NCBI GenBank assembly: GCA_002914845.1
Contig: JXTC01000187.1
Location: forward strand, 512,715 to 576,714
DNA: 64,000 nucleotides
Source of the DNA: Trema orientale
Lineage: Eukaryota; Streptophyta; Magnoliopsida; Rosales; Cannabaceae
Direction: 5' to 3'
Made by a program: the position numbers and the translations under genes. Below, one piece after another: positions 24,581 through 34,719 of this stretch. Under the pieces are notes generated by a model. It was not told where the DNA came from, did no database searches, and was given only the letters and a program-made list of their open reading frames with translations. Position 1 is the stretch's first letter, and each line of letters starts with the position of its first letter.

Positions 24581-24634
24581 GACTCCTTTGTCCAGTCCCT
24601 TTTGAACCCAAACACGGGACTGGACAAAGGAGTC
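24581..24634. repeat. Perfect 19-bp inverted repeat, 16-nt loop
   Basis: GACTCCTTTGTCCAGTCCC at 24581-24599 pairs perfectly with 24616-24634. Shorter complementary segments just outside (GACTAAA near 24564 and TTTAGTC near 24645) extend the stem with mismatches. This is the structure of a fold-back transposon remnant, or could fold as an RNA hairpin if transcribed. Confidence 0.85.
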
Positions 24635-24749
24635 AAGTCTTAATCTTTAGTCTAGGCCACCAAATGGGACCTTCAAATTACATAGATGCCATAGTTAATC
24701 TATTACGTGTGTTAAATTATTTCTTCCCTTCAATTTACCTAGATACCAT

Positions 24750-25135
24750 TAATCATCGGTAACCAAGTGGATGAATGACGGTATCACAATTGAAGACTAT
24801 CGGTATTCAAATGGATAACTGATGGTATCACAATTGGAGACCGTCAGTATTCAAGTAGGTGACTGATGGTATCACAATTGGAGACCATTGCTAACCAAGG
24901 TAAATGACTGACAGTATCACAATTGGAGACCATTGATATTTAAGTGGGTGACTGATGATATCACAATTGGAGACTATCGGTTATCAAAATGGGTGACTAT
25001 CATGAACTAAGTGAGTGACTGAGGATATCACAGTTAAAAACTATCAGTATCCAAGTAGGTAACTGACAGTATCAGAGTTGGAGACCATCGGTATCCAAGT
25101 TAGTATTTGACTATGGAGACCATCGGTACTCAAGA
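24750..25135. repeat. 44-bp minisatellite, about eight units
   Basis: TATCAC or TATCAG marks the units at 24782, 24826, 24870, 24915, 24959, 25026 and 25070, spaced 44-45 bp except one interval of 67. The consensus includes GGTATCACAATTGGAGACC and GTATTCAAGTGGGTGACTGA. No coding potential. Confidence 0.9.
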
Positions 25136-25829
25136 TACACTGAAAAGATACTTAGACCTATGTAAGTTTAGTTTTAGTACTTTTTTTGTTGACAATAAGT
25201 TTAGTTTTGGTACCTTGAACAGATTGTAAAGAGCAAAAAAAATTTAGTCTATATCTTTAATTTATAGTGAAATTAACCATCGTAGATACTCTTAGCATTT
25301 GACTATGAATACAATTTTGAGATTAAAACAAAGAAGATCAATTTTCAGATTAAAACAAAGAAGATCATAGTAGCTATAATAAATACCTTAGTCTTTTTTT
25401 TTTTCTTTTTTGAAACAAAAATTATATGTCAAAAGTAATGAACTTATTTCTCATATTTTCTTTTTTTTTTTTTTTGAGAGGACCATATTTTCTATTCTAG
25501 TTACCAAGGAAATTACTTTTTGTTACTATAAATTAATATTTTATTTAGTTATGTTTTTGGTTAAACGTTATATTCGTTTTCTAATTTTTCTAAAGTTTTT
25601 AATACCTTAGTTATTTTTTCTAAAAAGCGCGTCAGGCACTGACATGTACTGTATATTACTGTACTGCACGTCATCATAGCTTTTAAAGGGGAAAAAGAAA
25701 GAAAAAGATCATATAACCGTACTTATAAAAATAAACTGAGATAGTAAAAAAGTAGAGAAACACAGAATGGGCCGTATTTTTATAAACTATGGCCGAAAGC
25801 TATAACCAGGCTAATTTCCCTAGAATCAA

Positions 25830-26280
25830 TCGGATGTCAACATGCCTGGCTCTACTCTTATCCATCTAGGGTCTATTTCGACGTTGTTTGGTGTGATGCC
25901 CCTGCCCCCGCCCTTGCCATTGCCACCTCGTTTCGCCCCTCCTCCACCACTTTAACCGACTCGTCAAGAAGATGAGAATGATAAATCGAGGATGAGAACT
26001 TAGGATTATAGACTTGTAGCTTTGTACTACTCTATATATTTTTAGTTTTTGACAACTCTATATATGTTTAGTTTTGGACAACTTTATTTAATATTAATGT
26101 CATTTAAAATATTATTTTATTTATTTTTTATTAATTATTAATTTATTTGATTTATATTAATGTAATTTTTATTTATTTAAATTTGAATTATTTTTTATTG
26201 TTAAAAAATAAATATATAAAAATAATTAATTTAAATAAATATTAAAATAATTAATTATTTTGAAAAGAAAAATTCCATAT
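25830..26280. other. Intergenic DNA, no gene seen
   Basis: AT-rich. A short pyrimidine-rich, GC-higher patch lies at 25890-25950 but has no extended frame. Confidence 0.45.
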
Positions 26281-26525
26281 AAAGCAGCGTATAGATACCG
26301 GCGACAATTTCGAAATTGTCACTGCTATTGGTCTGTCAGATGATATTTTTGTCGTCTTTTTAGCACGGACAACTATCGCTGCGACATGTGTCGTCATGTT
26401 AGATATCTATACCTGATAATTTTTCATAGCAACTCTAAAGCAAGGACATTATCGCCGATTTAGATCTAAAACAGTGACATTTAACTTTAAAGCGACGATA
26501 TCTATTCTTGTTTTCTTGTAATGAT
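26281..26525. mobile_element. Relic of a non-autonomous CACTA-like element
   Basis: The sequence repeats GCGACA/GTCGTC-type units (GGCGACAATT, TTTGTCGTC, AGCGACGATATC) as do the subterminal regions of the CACTA element at 32237-38655, and ends TTGTTTTCTTGTAATG, a mutated CACTA terminus. The other end is not clear. Confidence 0.5.
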
Positions 26526-26972
26526 AGAAGCGTAAATACGTTTAGGAACCTGTACCAAGGTTCAAGCTACTAACTTCGTGTTTTATTTGTTTGCTTTAAA
26601 TTTTTTTAGTAGATTTTTTATTTATGTTAACCGAATATGAATAATTTTGTTTTAAAATTTTTTTTTTTTTTTTCTATTTCTTAACTAAATCAACACGTGG
26701 GCTCTCTTTTTTGCTTTAAAAGACATGTATTGTTTTTTTTTTATTCTTTCTTTTCAAGAAAAAAAATCCTCTTGAGTGTGTTATGGCAGCCTGTAATAGT
26801 CGACACCTATTCTTTTAAAATAACAAGTAGAGAACTCACAAGTCGCAACACAAGTTTGATGTTTCTTTTATTTTTGTATTTCTTTCATACAATTTTTTTT
26901 TTTCGCTTCTTATCTATTAGCTTCTCTCTTTTTTTTTCCCACCCAAAAAGACACTTCTTTTTTTTTAAAAAG

Positions 26973-27009
<37 letters not shown>

Positions 27010-28005
27010 NAAGGTGTACACCCCCTCCAGGGGGCTTGGGGACAAAGCCCCTAAAAAAAATTACTACTATGGGTACATAAGTGAAGATAATTTTTGGGAA
27101 TTTATACATGTATATCAGTTGTTTTTTTTTTTTTTTTGTATTTACAAGTACTATCACTAAAAGTAGATAAAATATTGAGAAATTTACACATAGTACCCCA
27201 TTTTCGTACCTCAAATTTCACGAATACTCATTTTTAAATTTAGTTTTAAAAAAATATACTAGTTATGTCAATTTCCCTTGTGATTATTTTTTCATTCGTT
27301 TTTTTTAATTTTTGTTTTCATTTGTTTTCTTCATCGGATAGGTTTGAATTTTTTTGGTTTGATATTATCATTTGGATTATATTTGCAAAACTAACCTTAA
27401 AGTGAAGAACTTCCGGGGAAAAAAAATGGAGGACAACAAGTAATGTAGAGTTAGACCTCCACCACTCTCTTAATCTGAAATTAAGAAATTTGGGCTAATA
27501 CAATAAGAAAACATAACTTTACAATCAAATATATCCTCTAGGCAATTGTGGCTTAATTGTCGCCGAAAAAGAAATTACCAATTGCATTCTCGAATTCTCC
27601 ATATTTTTCGCCAAATTTTCGTCTGTGTAATTTTTTATTTTATTTTTTATTTTCGATTTGAGGTGTACATATGAAAGAGACAAAACTAATAGGAGATACT
27701 AGGGGTATAGGGCCTTAAACGTTTCTTATTTATTATTAATTATTTTTAAGTAAGTGACAGTGTTAAGTGGGAGAAATAATATAATTTGAAAAAACAATGG
27801 GTGTTGACTGGTGCATAATAAGTTTTTGTCAAATAAAATATCTGAACCATTGGATTTTCATCCAATGGCTACAGAAAATGGTCTTACCTAGTGTCAGAAA
27901 AAAAAAGAAAAAAAAAAAAGGTTTCTACCATAACCCTTATATATATATAGTGCTATCTATCCCTCATATGATGCGTTTTGCACTCAAGAAGTCCTCTCAT
28001 TATTA
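26526..28005. other. Low-complexity intergenic DNA with an assembly seam
   Basis: Contains a long T run ending in a single N at 27010, then a GC-rich patch with short complementary blocks (CCCCCTCCAGGGGG, GGGGACAAAGCCCC) and further A/T runs. The N beside a homopolymer marks a sequencing or assembly failure. No gene seen. Confidence 0.6.
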
Positions 28006-28190
28006 ATACCTAATCTAATTCTTCTCTCTCACTCTCTACTTTTCGCTGATCTTCCTCCGGTCATTGTCTTTTTCTCTCAACTCGCTCGCGCCTCTCGGTC
28101 TCCAATCTCACATATCTGCTGATCAGGTAATTTTGAGATCTGAAGCAAGCTAGGGTTTTGGTTATTTAATTAACTTGAGATTTAAATTTA
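28006..28190 (+). repeat. Duplicate of the cystatin-like gene's leader exon
   Basis: This stretch aligns with 28985-29135: a CT-rich start, ACTCGCTCGCGC, GTCTCCAATCTCACA / GTCTCCATTCTCACA, a potential splice donor (GATCAG then GTAATTTTGAGATC) and the following GTTATTTAATT...GATTTAAATTTAGC. No coding exons follow it before the second copy. It may be an alternative first exon or the remnant of a duplicated gene start. Confidence 0.7.
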
Positions 28191-28984
28191 GCAAATAGTG
28201 CACATAAAAAAAAGGCCACAATTCGTATTTCTATATCAATTAATAATAAAACAACTTTAATATCAAAAATAATAATAAAACGACTTTAATACAATATTAT
28301 ATAAAGTTGATAATTACAAGAACAAATTAAGATGAAGGAACATTCCATTGATCAATCAAATTAATGTGAATACTAAAAGATTGATAAATCAGAATAGGGA
28401 ACAAAGTGTGTAATATATATATTTTCTAAAGAAAAATATTAATCTTAACTGTAATTTAAAATAAAAAATAGTAGCTTCGTAAAGAAAATAAAACATCGGA
28501 ATTAAGCATGACAGATAGAATAACATTTTCAGGAACGGTAAACATAGGCAAAGCTAAGAGATGAGAAAGAAAGGGAAATAAGTTATTTTCTTTTAAAAAA
28601 ACAAAGAATTTTGTAGAACAGAGAAGGAATAATTAGTACACGTGTCCTTTTAAAAATAAATCCCAAAGGAGAAAACGCCTTTAAAAGAAACATTAACAAC
28701 AAATAAAATAAAAGAACACACGTAAAGTATATATATAGTTTTCTTTAAATAAAAAATAAGAAAGGAAATAAAATAATAAAAAAATGGTCAGGTTTACGAA
28801 CGGCCCATTTCACAATTTTTGTTCTCCAGAAATAGACAAAACTAATAATATTACCAAATTAGCCTTATTTTATGAAAATTTAAAAAATAATTTAAACAAA
28901 GAGAAAGGGTATAAAAGGAAAACAAGTGCAGCGGCTTGTTCAACAAGCTTATTATATACATACATATAATATAGATATGTAAAG
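28191..28984. other. AT-rich DNA between the two leader copies
   Basis: About 800 bp, very A-rich. No conserved reading frame. It separates the duplicated leader exon from the leader used in the gene model. Confidence 0.5.
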
Positions 28985-29232
28985 CCCTAATTCCGTTCTC
29001 CTCTCTCTCTTCCTCCAGTCATTCTCTACTCGCTCGCGCTTTTCAGTCTCCATTCTCACAGATCAGATCTGCTCAAGGTACGTAATTTTGAGATCATGGT
29101 TTTTGTTATTTAATTTGAGGTTTAAATTTAGCTGGGGACTAGGGTTATATATTGGTTATTTGAGGTCTAAAACTAATTTTCTTTTCATGAAATTTGTGTG
29201 TATATACGGTTAGGGTTTTCGTGGGCGTGATC
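28985..29232 (+). other. Leader exon and leader intron of the cystatin-like gene
   Basis: A CT-rich segment ending GCTCAAG at 29077 is followed by a strong donor GTACGT; an acceptor TTAG ends at 29213, giving a probable 5' UTR intron of 136 bp (29078-29213). The start codon is at 29233. The leader exon's 5' end is inferred from similarity to 28006-28127. Confidence 0.5.
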
Positions 29233-30079
29233 ATGTCGATAAATAACCTTCAACCAGCTCCCACCGCGGATCGGGAGTCAATTATACAAATTATAACTTC
29301 TGTCTCTAGCTATTTCTCTTCTATCCATGCACCTGAACTTGATAATCGTACGTACCTCCTAACTGATAAATCTCTATTTTAATGTTTAGATTTTGATGTG
29401 TGTATTATTAACAAGAAAATCATGTCTTCCATGTGTGTGTGTATATATATATATAGCTCTTTCAGAGAGTGACCTTGAAATGATCCGGGAATACGAGAGG
29501 CAGATAAAAAAGAGTGAGGTACTGTTTGTTAATTTTTTTAGTTTTTATTTTTAATTTTATTTTTAGAAATTAAGTACCTTATAATTTTTTAATTTCTAAC
29601 CAATAGGCTTCCATATATATATATAATAGGGGTTTTATGCTCCTAAATTGCCTCGTGGAACTTCAATTTTTGATGACAATATTACCGAAGTCACACCTGA
29701 TAATCAGGAAGTTATTGCTGCTGCCGCATTTGCAGTTAAAGCGCACAACATAAAAGAGGTTTTGTTCTTGTCCTTATTTATTTATTTTTTTTCTTTTTTA
29801 TATATGTATACGTATAGTTTTATTAATAGCTAGTAGCGGATGCCTTTTCTGTTTTGATAATGAGTTGTTTAGTTTGTAATATCTGTTTTGTACTAGCAGG
29901 CTGGTCGCATTTTTAATTGTGGTCGTCATGCTGATATCGAGCTTGAAAGGGTTGTGAGAGCTAATTCGGTGTGGCTACAGGGAACGGTGTACTTTCTAAC
30001 ATTGCAGGCCTCAGACAAGGCTTTCTATGAAGCCAGGGTCAAGATGTGTCCTGTAGCTAATTCCCGACTTCATTCCTGA
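29233..30079 (+). CDS. Cystatin-like protein, four exons, divergent inhibitor loop
   Basis: Exons 29233-29347, 29457-29518, 29630-29758 and 29900-30079 join in phase with GT...AG introns to give 161 residues and a TGA stop. Residues 87-102 (VIAAAAFAVKAHNIKE) match the helix signature of plant cystatins, and the splice after it falls where phytocystatin genes commonly have an intron. Exon 4 continues with the expected strands: RVVRANSVWLQG then TVYFLTLQA and FYEARVKM. Cystatins block papain-like proteases with a QxVxG loop; here the aligned residues are VWLQG (126-130), lacking both Q and V, and the C-terminal tryptophan after the proline is absent. Inhibition may therefore be lost. The N-terminal 59 residues are an acidic, helical extension not found in small phytocystatins. 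No signal peptide. A ubiquitous-style alternative reading is a member of the cystatin/monellin-fold families of unknown role. Confidence 0.7.
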
Positions 30080-30954
30080 GTTGCAGATGTTTAGGCGTGC
30101 TAAGCACTATAAGGAGTAGGATTATAAGTTGAGTAGCTTTGGGTTCATGAGTTGAGTAGCTTTGCTTTTCTAGTTTCATTGTGCGTGCTATCATGGTACT
30201 AGTATTATGAGTTAATATGTAGCTATGCTCTCTAGACTTTAAAAATCCTCCGCAGTTATTGAGTCTTTTCTACAGAGTACTGTTACGAAAAATTTAATGG
30301 ATTCATCTTATGCATGCCATTGTTGCTAAGTTTCAATAATTAGTTTTACCCAAAATCACTCACTAATTCTGTCATCCTTGTTTTGGCGTCTTTTTAAGAA
30401 GAAAAACGAAAAATACAAGTCTCTTATACTAATGATATGATAGAAATGAAAGCCAGAGACCGATAAAATCGGTGAAACGCACTTGTTTCAGTTTTCTTAT
30501 TTTTCCTCGAGTACCTAAAATCTCGTAGACATCAATTATTTACAATCGCTCAACATCCAAGTTGAAATATGAGATGCACAAACTGACGATAAGAACATAT
30601 TTTAGTTATATTGGATCACATACATACATTGCTGCAATGAAAATCGTTTTAAACAAATGCTCCATAAATAATTTTTGCTACACTCATAAAAACTACTTTT
30701 ATTTTGACGAAACCCCTTGGACAAAATTTAGGAAGTCAATGGTGTTCCCCGAACCATCCATATTCGATCAAACTATATAACTGCGTTGTGGAAAATATAA
30801 TGAACAAAGAAAATATAGAAAATTGTGTTAATTAGCTAAGCTTTCTCTAGGTTTATTGCGTTATGTTTGGGACATTAAAAATCTTCCGCAGTTATCATGG
30901 ATTCACGATCTTATACCTTTGTTGCTAAGTTTGAGAATCACATTCTAGTTTATA
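30080..30954. other. 3' flank of the cystatin-like gene, no other gene seen
   Basis: The first 100-200 bases are likely 3' untranslated region. The TTTGGGTTCATGAGTTGAGTAGC stretch carries a short direct repeat (GAGTTGAGTAGCTTTG near 30128 and 30151). No conserved reading frame. Confidence 0.45.
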
Positions 30955-31210
30955 TGTGTATATATATGGTTGCCAATCTGGTAGGTATTTTTTTTATCTA
31001 TGTGTAGATATTTTTTTTTAATCGTTGGATTATATCTAATAGTAATCCAACGACTATAATGATGTGTATGAAAAGATGTGCATCATTAATGTTATTTTTC
31101 TCTCTTATTTTTTATTATAAAAAATATGCATGATAAATTTTCATTAGCCAAAATGATACTATGTATAAGTAAAAAAGAAATACTCACTGGATTAATGCCC
31201 TATATATATA
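30955..31210. mobile_element. MITE-like element, family copy 2 (inverted)
   Basis: Left end GTTGCCAATCTGGTAGGT and right end ACTCACTGGATTAATGCCC correspond, in opposite orientation, to the ends of the element at 9903-10152. The middle shares ATGATGTGTATGAAAAGATGTGCATCATTAATG-type sequence (inverse of GATGCACATCTTCTCATGCA). TA-rich flanks. No coding capacity. Confidence 0.6.
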
Positions 31211-31387
31211 GATTGGCTTTTGCATATGTGGATATGGCATGATGGAATTTTTTTTTCCTAATGAGGACAGAGGAATCCACAGATGAGCTTTGTTTTGGCG
31301 TTTTTATAAGAAGATAATCGGAAAAATAATATAGTGAATAAATGATCGAGAGCAACATTATATGTGTAAATGACAAGTTACTTTTAA

Positions 31388-31582
31388 GAATAATGCTATA
31401 AGGCACCAGTGGTGCCAGCACCACAATGATGTGTCAGTTTGTCACTAGCTAATCATAATTATAATTCAGGTGGGCCCAGGTGGGACCCAATTTATTTATT
31501 AAATCATCTAGTGACAAACAGATATATCATTGTGGTGCTGAGTATCACTGGTGAGTATCACTGGTGCCTTATAACATTGCTC
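31388..31582. mobile_element. 195-bp Mutator-type MITE with 9-bp target duplication
   Basis: TACTTTTAA flanks the element at 31379-31387 and 31583-31591. The ends form long inverted repeats: the left starts GAATAATGCTATAAGGCACC, and the complement of the right starts GAGCAATGTTATAAGGCACC; similarity runs on through CAGCACCACAATGAT and GTTTGTCACTAG, about 60 bp in total. An extra GTATCACTGGTGA unit is duplicated in the right arm. Nine-bp duplications and long terminal repeats are typical of MULE-derived MITEs. Confidence 0.9.
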
Positions 31583-31591
31583 TACTTTTAA

Positions 31592-32215
31592 TCATGTTGT
31601 TTGCACCAAAGTAAGTAATTAAGACAAGGTTATATTTGTATTGATTGGTTTTCCTCTAAGCATTATCTAGAACGAAATCCCACGTTTTGTTTTTATATGG
31701 GATAGAAAAACGGAGATACATGATACATCATGCTTGCAAGCTCCTTCTCCTTATAAGGATCAAAAATGTGTATAGCTAAATGGAAGTGTGGGCTTGTTAC
31801 TGTCTCCTCGGGGTCGTCCACTAGGCGCATCGTTTAAGTGAATTTTGCAGTTCACAAATTGTCGTATGAATGCATATGGGATGGAGTATGGACATAAAAA
31901 TTGACAGAGACTCTGAACCTTTGTCTCACCCTCTCTGTACTTAACAACAAAGCAATGGAGGTGTCTTCTTTTAGGGAAATGAAAGAAAACATATCAAAGA
32001 GTCTTCTTCTTTGAGAAATGTGATTTAGTTTATTGAATTGATACTCTAATAATAGAGTCTTAAATACACTGTTAATAAGCTAATTAAGCTAAATTGTACA
32101 GCTACTAACAAACTTTACATCTGGCAAAACTAACTAACAATATTTACAACTAACTGCAAAACTAACACCAGAGTCACTAATACTCTTGACAATATGTAAG
32201 TGTACATGTACATAT
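31592..32215. other. Intergenic DNA, no gene seen
   Basis: No conserved frame. Duplication copy C resumes near 32216 (TTGGATTTCAAGAAATC). Confidence 0.45.
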
Positions 32216-32236
32216 TGGATTTCAAGAAATCGCATC

Positions 32237-32670
32237 CACTATAGGAAAAGGCCCTATAGCGGCGATAAATGTCATCGTTATAGACAAAAAGGTCGTCGCT
32301 ATAGGGTTAAAGGGACGACAATGTCGTCGTTAATGAATCGTCGGTATAGTTCCGTCGGTATAGATAAATATAGCGACGACAAACGTGTCCTCGGCATAGA
32401 ATCCTATAGCTATCGTCGTCGCTAAAATATCGTCAGACAATGACTTAAAAATGACGATAATGGCCGTCGTTACACAACTGTCGTCGCTATAGATATATAA
32501 TTTTTTTCATAAATATATATTTAAATATAGTTATAGCGACGACAATAGGTATATTTTTAAAAATATATATTTAAATTTAGTTATAGCGACGACATATAGG
32601 TATATGTTTTTTAAAAAATGTATATTTAAATATAGTTATAGCAACGATATAATAGCGACGACAAGATGTA
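32237..32670. repeat. CACTA subterminal repeats, left end
   Basis: About ten copies, in both orientations, of the motif TATAGCGACGACA and its variants (GTCGTCGCTATAG). In En/Spm such motifs bind the TNPA protein and bring the ends together; that role is inferred by analogy. A 60-65-bp unit (ATATATTTAAATATAGTTATAGCGACGAC) is tandemly repeated at about 32505-32660. Confidence 0.85.
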
Positions 32671-32963
32671 ATAATTTTTTTTATATAATTAAATTCTTAA
32701 AATTAGAAATAAAATTGTAAAAATAAAAATAGAAATAAATATAAAATATCTGAAATATAAAATATAATTTAAAATTTTAAATTAAAATTTAAAATAATTT
32801 CATAAAAAAAATACACATTATAATTCCATAACAAAAATACACATTAAAAAAAATTTAATAAAAGTATTCAACAAGAAAAAAATTGAGCTATCTAGCTATC
32901 CAAGTCGGTGTCATCCTCATCTGCATTCTGTTGGGTGTCGGAAGTCAGGGAAGGAGGTTCAAA
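32671..32963. other. AT-rich CACTA interior without genes
   Basis: Runs of AAAATT and AATATAAAAT. It lies between the left subterminal repeats and the TNPA-like gene, and probably includes its 3' end. Confidence 0.5.
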
Positions 32964-34590
32964 TTAGAATCTCGGAAGCAATGTAGGTGGCAGAGACATC
33001 GGAAGAATATCAAGAGCAGCAGGCGGTTGAATTGACATATAGAATCTTGGAACCAATCTCGCCAATGAGCTAGACATGTAACGCGGTTGTTCGTTGAAGT
33101 ACTCCATTTCTGCATCACGCTGTGCTAGGAGAACTACTTCACGCTGGTGGGCAGTAGCCAAATAACACTGTGTCTGGCTAAAAAAGTCTCGCAACTCAGA
33201 GTCGGGCACAGGAGGATCCCGTGGTGGAGAAGCTGTTGTAGAAGACGTGCTAGCAGCTCCCTTGAGCTTCGGACCAACTCCTCTCCTATACCATCTCCTA
33301 ACACCAAGCACCTCGTCAGCAATCAATGTTTCATCAATACGAGGTGGTGCAGACTGTGTCGAAGAACCGAAGACAGATGAAGATGCTTGAGACTGTAACT
33401 GAGTCGTGCGAATCTTAACCATCTTACGCTAAAAATAGTTGGATAAAAGTTAGTAAAAAAAATATTAGTAGACAAGTAATGAATATAAATAATTTATAAG
33501 TTACTCACATAATTCTACTCAACCTCCTCAGAAGGCCACCTGCCAGTTACAGGATCCATATATCTCTGTCGGTAATTTTCTGCGATCGATTGCATCTCTC
33601 CTATCTCAGGATTCCCCTGTGCATTGAATTTGATAAGTACATAAACAAAAGCAATAAAAAAAATATAAAAGTAAGAAATAAGTTGTAAGAAGATTATCAT
33701 ATCATATATGCTGGTGATAGTAAACTTAGGTCCCTACCTACTAACATACTTTGTCTCTCCCGTATTACTAGAATTCCTCCTAGACATAGCCTGTTATTTT
33801 AAAGTCATTGCTTAATAATGTAATAGTTATAAATTAATGTAGTAAAAGATAAATTAAATGAAATACTAATCCTAAACTCCTCAGAGTTGAAATAATCAAC
33901 ACACTTGTTCTAAACCTCTTGAGTCATATCAGGAGGAATAGAACGAGAGTACGGGGAATGTCAAGATCGTTCTCGTCCCCCCCATTGACCTTGAAGTGTT
34001 CACTGAGCTCATTCTTCTAGTTCTTATAGATGTCTTGAGCAGTGCGGTCAATACACCCAAAGTAGCTCATCATTGCTAACATCTTTATATTGGAAGTACT
34101 TCTGCAACCAAAAAACAATGTATTTAACAAAAATAATTTCAATAAAATACACGAATATAATAATAACAAAAAATTCGTACCTTGACACCAGGCTCTATTT
34201 TCAGCTTCTATTCAGTAGGAATCTTTGCCTAACTCTTGTGAAAAGGTTTCGTATTCTTCCTGACGAGCACCCTAATAAGACGGGGAAAATACTTCTGGTT
34301 CTCTTTAACAACTCTCTATATAGCTCCCATCTTGTCAAATGAGATCGGGAGTCATTGACCTAGCTCCAAGGAATCGAGCTTCTCCTGTAAGTTAAAAAAT
34401 CTATTCTTTCAACATTTCCTCTTACCGATCGGTGCTACAAAGAATCTAAAAAAGATGTTAATAATCAATCAAATGAAATTAACGATAAATGTTTTGTACC
34501 TGATTGACACGGGACAGGAATCCTAAACGGGTCTGGTGGGGGGTCTCCACTTGCATCTCCTTCATGATATGTGGGCCCAACAGTAGTCAT
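32964..34590 (-). pseudogene. TNPA-like CACTA protein gene (Transposase_24 type), decayed
   Basis: Several minus-strand exons can be followed: an opening ATG near 34590 (MTTVGPTYHEGDASGD) ending at a GTACAA donor near 34501; segments with FDKMGAI and RVVKENQKYFPRLIRVLV around 34220-34370; NGGDENDLDIPR near 33960; EIGEMQSIAENYRQRYMDP at 33560-33610; and a final long exon 32964-33422 (MVKIRTTQLQ...). These fit the Ptta/En/Spm-type accessory protein that binds the element's ends. In-frame stops occur near 34350 and 34020, so it is a pseudogene or its exon limits are misjudged. I recognise the family but cannot give exact exons. Confidence 0.65.
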
Positions 34591-34719
34591 AACTAAATAA
34601 TGTTGATGAATAGTATAAATATGATATGATGCATATAGAAATGATTTTCATAAAAAATATACTTTATTAACAATATAACAAATATTATCATAAAATATAT
34701 AATTAATCACATTTTCATA

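Larger units (their letters stand above)
23222..25820. mobile_element. Possible 2.6-kb insertion with 9-bp direct flanks (MULE-like)
   Basis: TAGAATCAA occurs exactly at 23213-23221 and again at 25821-25829. In copies A and C the surrounding DNA is continuous (CTATAGAATCAACATAA in C), so something interrupts copy B here. A 9-bp duplication is typical of Mutator-like elements. The ends share only short similarity (GGGG/GGGA starts, then ACGG blocks), I see no transposase, and homology beyond 25829 is weak (ATGTCAACAT). It contains a fold-back repeat and a minisatellite, described separately. Two nested events are equally possible. Confidence 0.3.

Noticed and set aside
24750-25135. CRISPR-like regular repeat
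   Set aside because: The units are directly adjacent 44-bp minisatellite copies without unique spacers, and the DNA is from a plant nucleus.
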